Source: Gammaproteobacteria bacterium (GTDB lineage: Bacteria > Pseudomonadota > Gammaproteobacteria > Chromatiales > Chromatiaceae). From it: a DNA stretch of 53,987 nucleotides. This document shows, in pieces, positions 53,209 to 53,987 of this stretch. The notes beneath the pieces are model-generated. The model searched no databases. It was not told where the DNA came from and saw only the letters and a list, made by a program, of their open reading frames with translations. The stretch is taken from the NCBI GenBank assembly GCA_020445405.1, contig JAGRGQ010000017.1:1-53987 (forward strand), given 5' to 3'. Both the position numbers and the translations under genes were made by a program. How positions within the stretch are numbered: position 1 is the first letter of the stretch; each line of letters opens with the position of its first letter.

Positions 53209-53987
53209 TTAGATGTCCAAAACATCCGTGATTTCCACTGGATCACCAGCAGTCGCAGGTGCTGACTCCGAAGGCTTAAGCGTCGAGATGGTCAGTACTC
53301 CAGTCTGCTGGAATACGCCAATCTGGTTTAAACCAGACAGAGCGATTGCGATACGGCATGGAACGACACCCACCAGACGATCCTTCACGAATGCCGTCTG
53401 TCCGTTGCCGCCGTCGGAACGCCGGGATTTGGAGCGCTGCCAGTATTTTTTTTTTTTTTTATCCCACTTGGACAGCGACTGCAGACCCCAGTCATAAATA
53501 ATATGATAGTCACCAGCTTTGACATTAGTTGTGTAAAAATCCTTGATCACTTTACCGGTAAACTGATTCGGCTCCCAGTTGATTGACATTGCATTCACCT
53601 CCATCCACCCGACCATCATGTTGTTGGCGGAATTGAAGGTGTGGGTGGCTTTGTAACCGGTAACTTCGGTCCCATTTATGTAGCCCGCTCCTTGCGGCGG
53701 GGTAATGGGATCAAAATCCTGCTGGCGTACGTCTATAGCCTGACCTCTATAGCCGGGGGTCGTCTGAGCCTTGGCAAACAGCACCAGACTGTTGGGGGCA
53801 ACACCGATGCTGGCACTACCTTGAACCGGAGACGCAAAAGCGTCTGAATACACCGACAGCGGAAGCACGACCGGCGTACAACCAGTCGAGTGGACCTTGG
53901 CTTCAACAGACTGCATGATGCCTTCCAGCAGCGCATAGGCTACCCTCTCCTGGGACGACAGGTTGGTGGTATTTGCTGCCGGCGACA
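53209..53987 (-). CDS. Secreted protein of unknown family, copy 2, 5' end outside the window
   Basis: The frame is open from 53209 to the right edge, so about 258 residues are visible. By alignment with copy 1 the missing part is its signal peptide and first residues, about 35-40 in all. It is closely similar to copy 1 through the whole body (NLSSQERVAYALLEGIMQSV, NSANNMMVGWMEVNAMSIN, SRRSDGGNGQTAFVKDRLVG). It carries a run of 15 A bases (53460-53446 on the minus strand) coding for five lysines (DKKKKKYW), where copy 1 has PVEKYW. The function is unknown. Confidence 0.72.
   Translation of the reverse strand, partial: SPAANTTNLSSQERVAYALLEGIMQSVEAKVHSTGCTPVVLPLSVYSDAFASPVQGSASIGVAPNSLVLFAKAQTTPGYRGQAIDVRQQDFDPITPPQGAGYINGTEVTGYKATHTFNSANNMMVGWMEVNAMSINWEPNQFTGKVIKDFYTTNVKAGDYHIIYDWGLQSLSKWDKKKKKYWQRSKSRRSDGGNGQTAFVKDRLVGVVPCRIAIALSGLNQIGVFQQTGVLTISTLKPSESAPATAGDPVEITDVLDI

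Overview
The window is chromosomal DNA of a sulfur-oxidising gammaproteobacterium, most likely of the Chromatiales or a related lineage. The grounds are a truncated Sox thiosulfate-oxidation cluster (soxXA, a SoxK-SoxL fusion, soxYZ, soxB, no soxCD in view), gammaproteobacterial housekeeping genes (purL, bamC-dapA, gcvR, bcp, aspS-nudB, mrcB, ribE), a PEP-CTERM/PrsT surface system and PomAB flagellar stators. No IS element, prophage or CRISPR array is visible. Genus and species cannot be fixed from the sequence alone.

Layout. 1-694 (minus): a tRNA operon with a clear sigma-70 promoter, an intact tRNA-Pro(TGG), then a tRNA-Arg gene broken in its anticodon loop by a group I intron. The intron carries a PD-(D/E)XK homing-endonuclease-like ORF that runs off the left edge. 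843-6443 (minus): the sox cluster soxX-soxA-soxKL-soxY-soxZ-soxB, ended by a strong terminator, with unusual hairpins in the soxY-soxZ and soxZ-soxB gaps. 6444-9207 (minus): a TtrS/TtrR-like two-component system. 9344-10584: a universal stress protein and an OmpA-like lipoprotein. 10766-14653: purL. 14919-20616 (minus): a PEP-CTERM protein with a sigma-54-type promoter, PrsT and an SGNH hydrolase. 20644-24135 (minus): a membrane protein, an MBL hydrolase, bamC and dapA. 24393-26836 (plus): gcvR, bcp and a PIN-PhoH ATPase. 26973-29039 (minus): a CoxE-type VWA protein and a MoxR ATPase. 29297-32769 (minus): fmdB, DUF502, aspS, nudB. 33256-35848 (minus): pomA, an odd inserted ORF, pomB, pilZ. 36120-36325: palindromic repeats. 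36503-39784: an SDR, a class V aminotransferase, tsaB. 39785-41280: an A/T-richer insert carrying a FliB-type lysine N-methylase. 41291-48829: a YoaA helicase, an unknown protein, a TPR lipoprotein, mrcB, an L,D-transpeptidase, an FAH-family enzyme. 48929 to the end: ribE, then a tract of largely unknown genes. This tract has a 67-residue protein behind a consensus sigma-54 promoter, a 200-residue unknown, a glycosyltransferase, and two tandem paralogous secreted proteins, one with a 15-base poly(A) run inside its coding sequence.

The genes suggest a motile bacterium that oxidises thiosulfate in the periplasm. It probably senses a sulfur compound through the TtrS-like kinase and displays or exports PEP-CTERM proteins under sigma-54 control. 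The strongest candidates for something unusual are the intron-split tRNA-Arg with its endonuclease, the SoxK-SoxL fusion with the structured soxY-soxZ gap, the sigma-54-driven small protein, and the homopolymer-bearing secreted paralogue.
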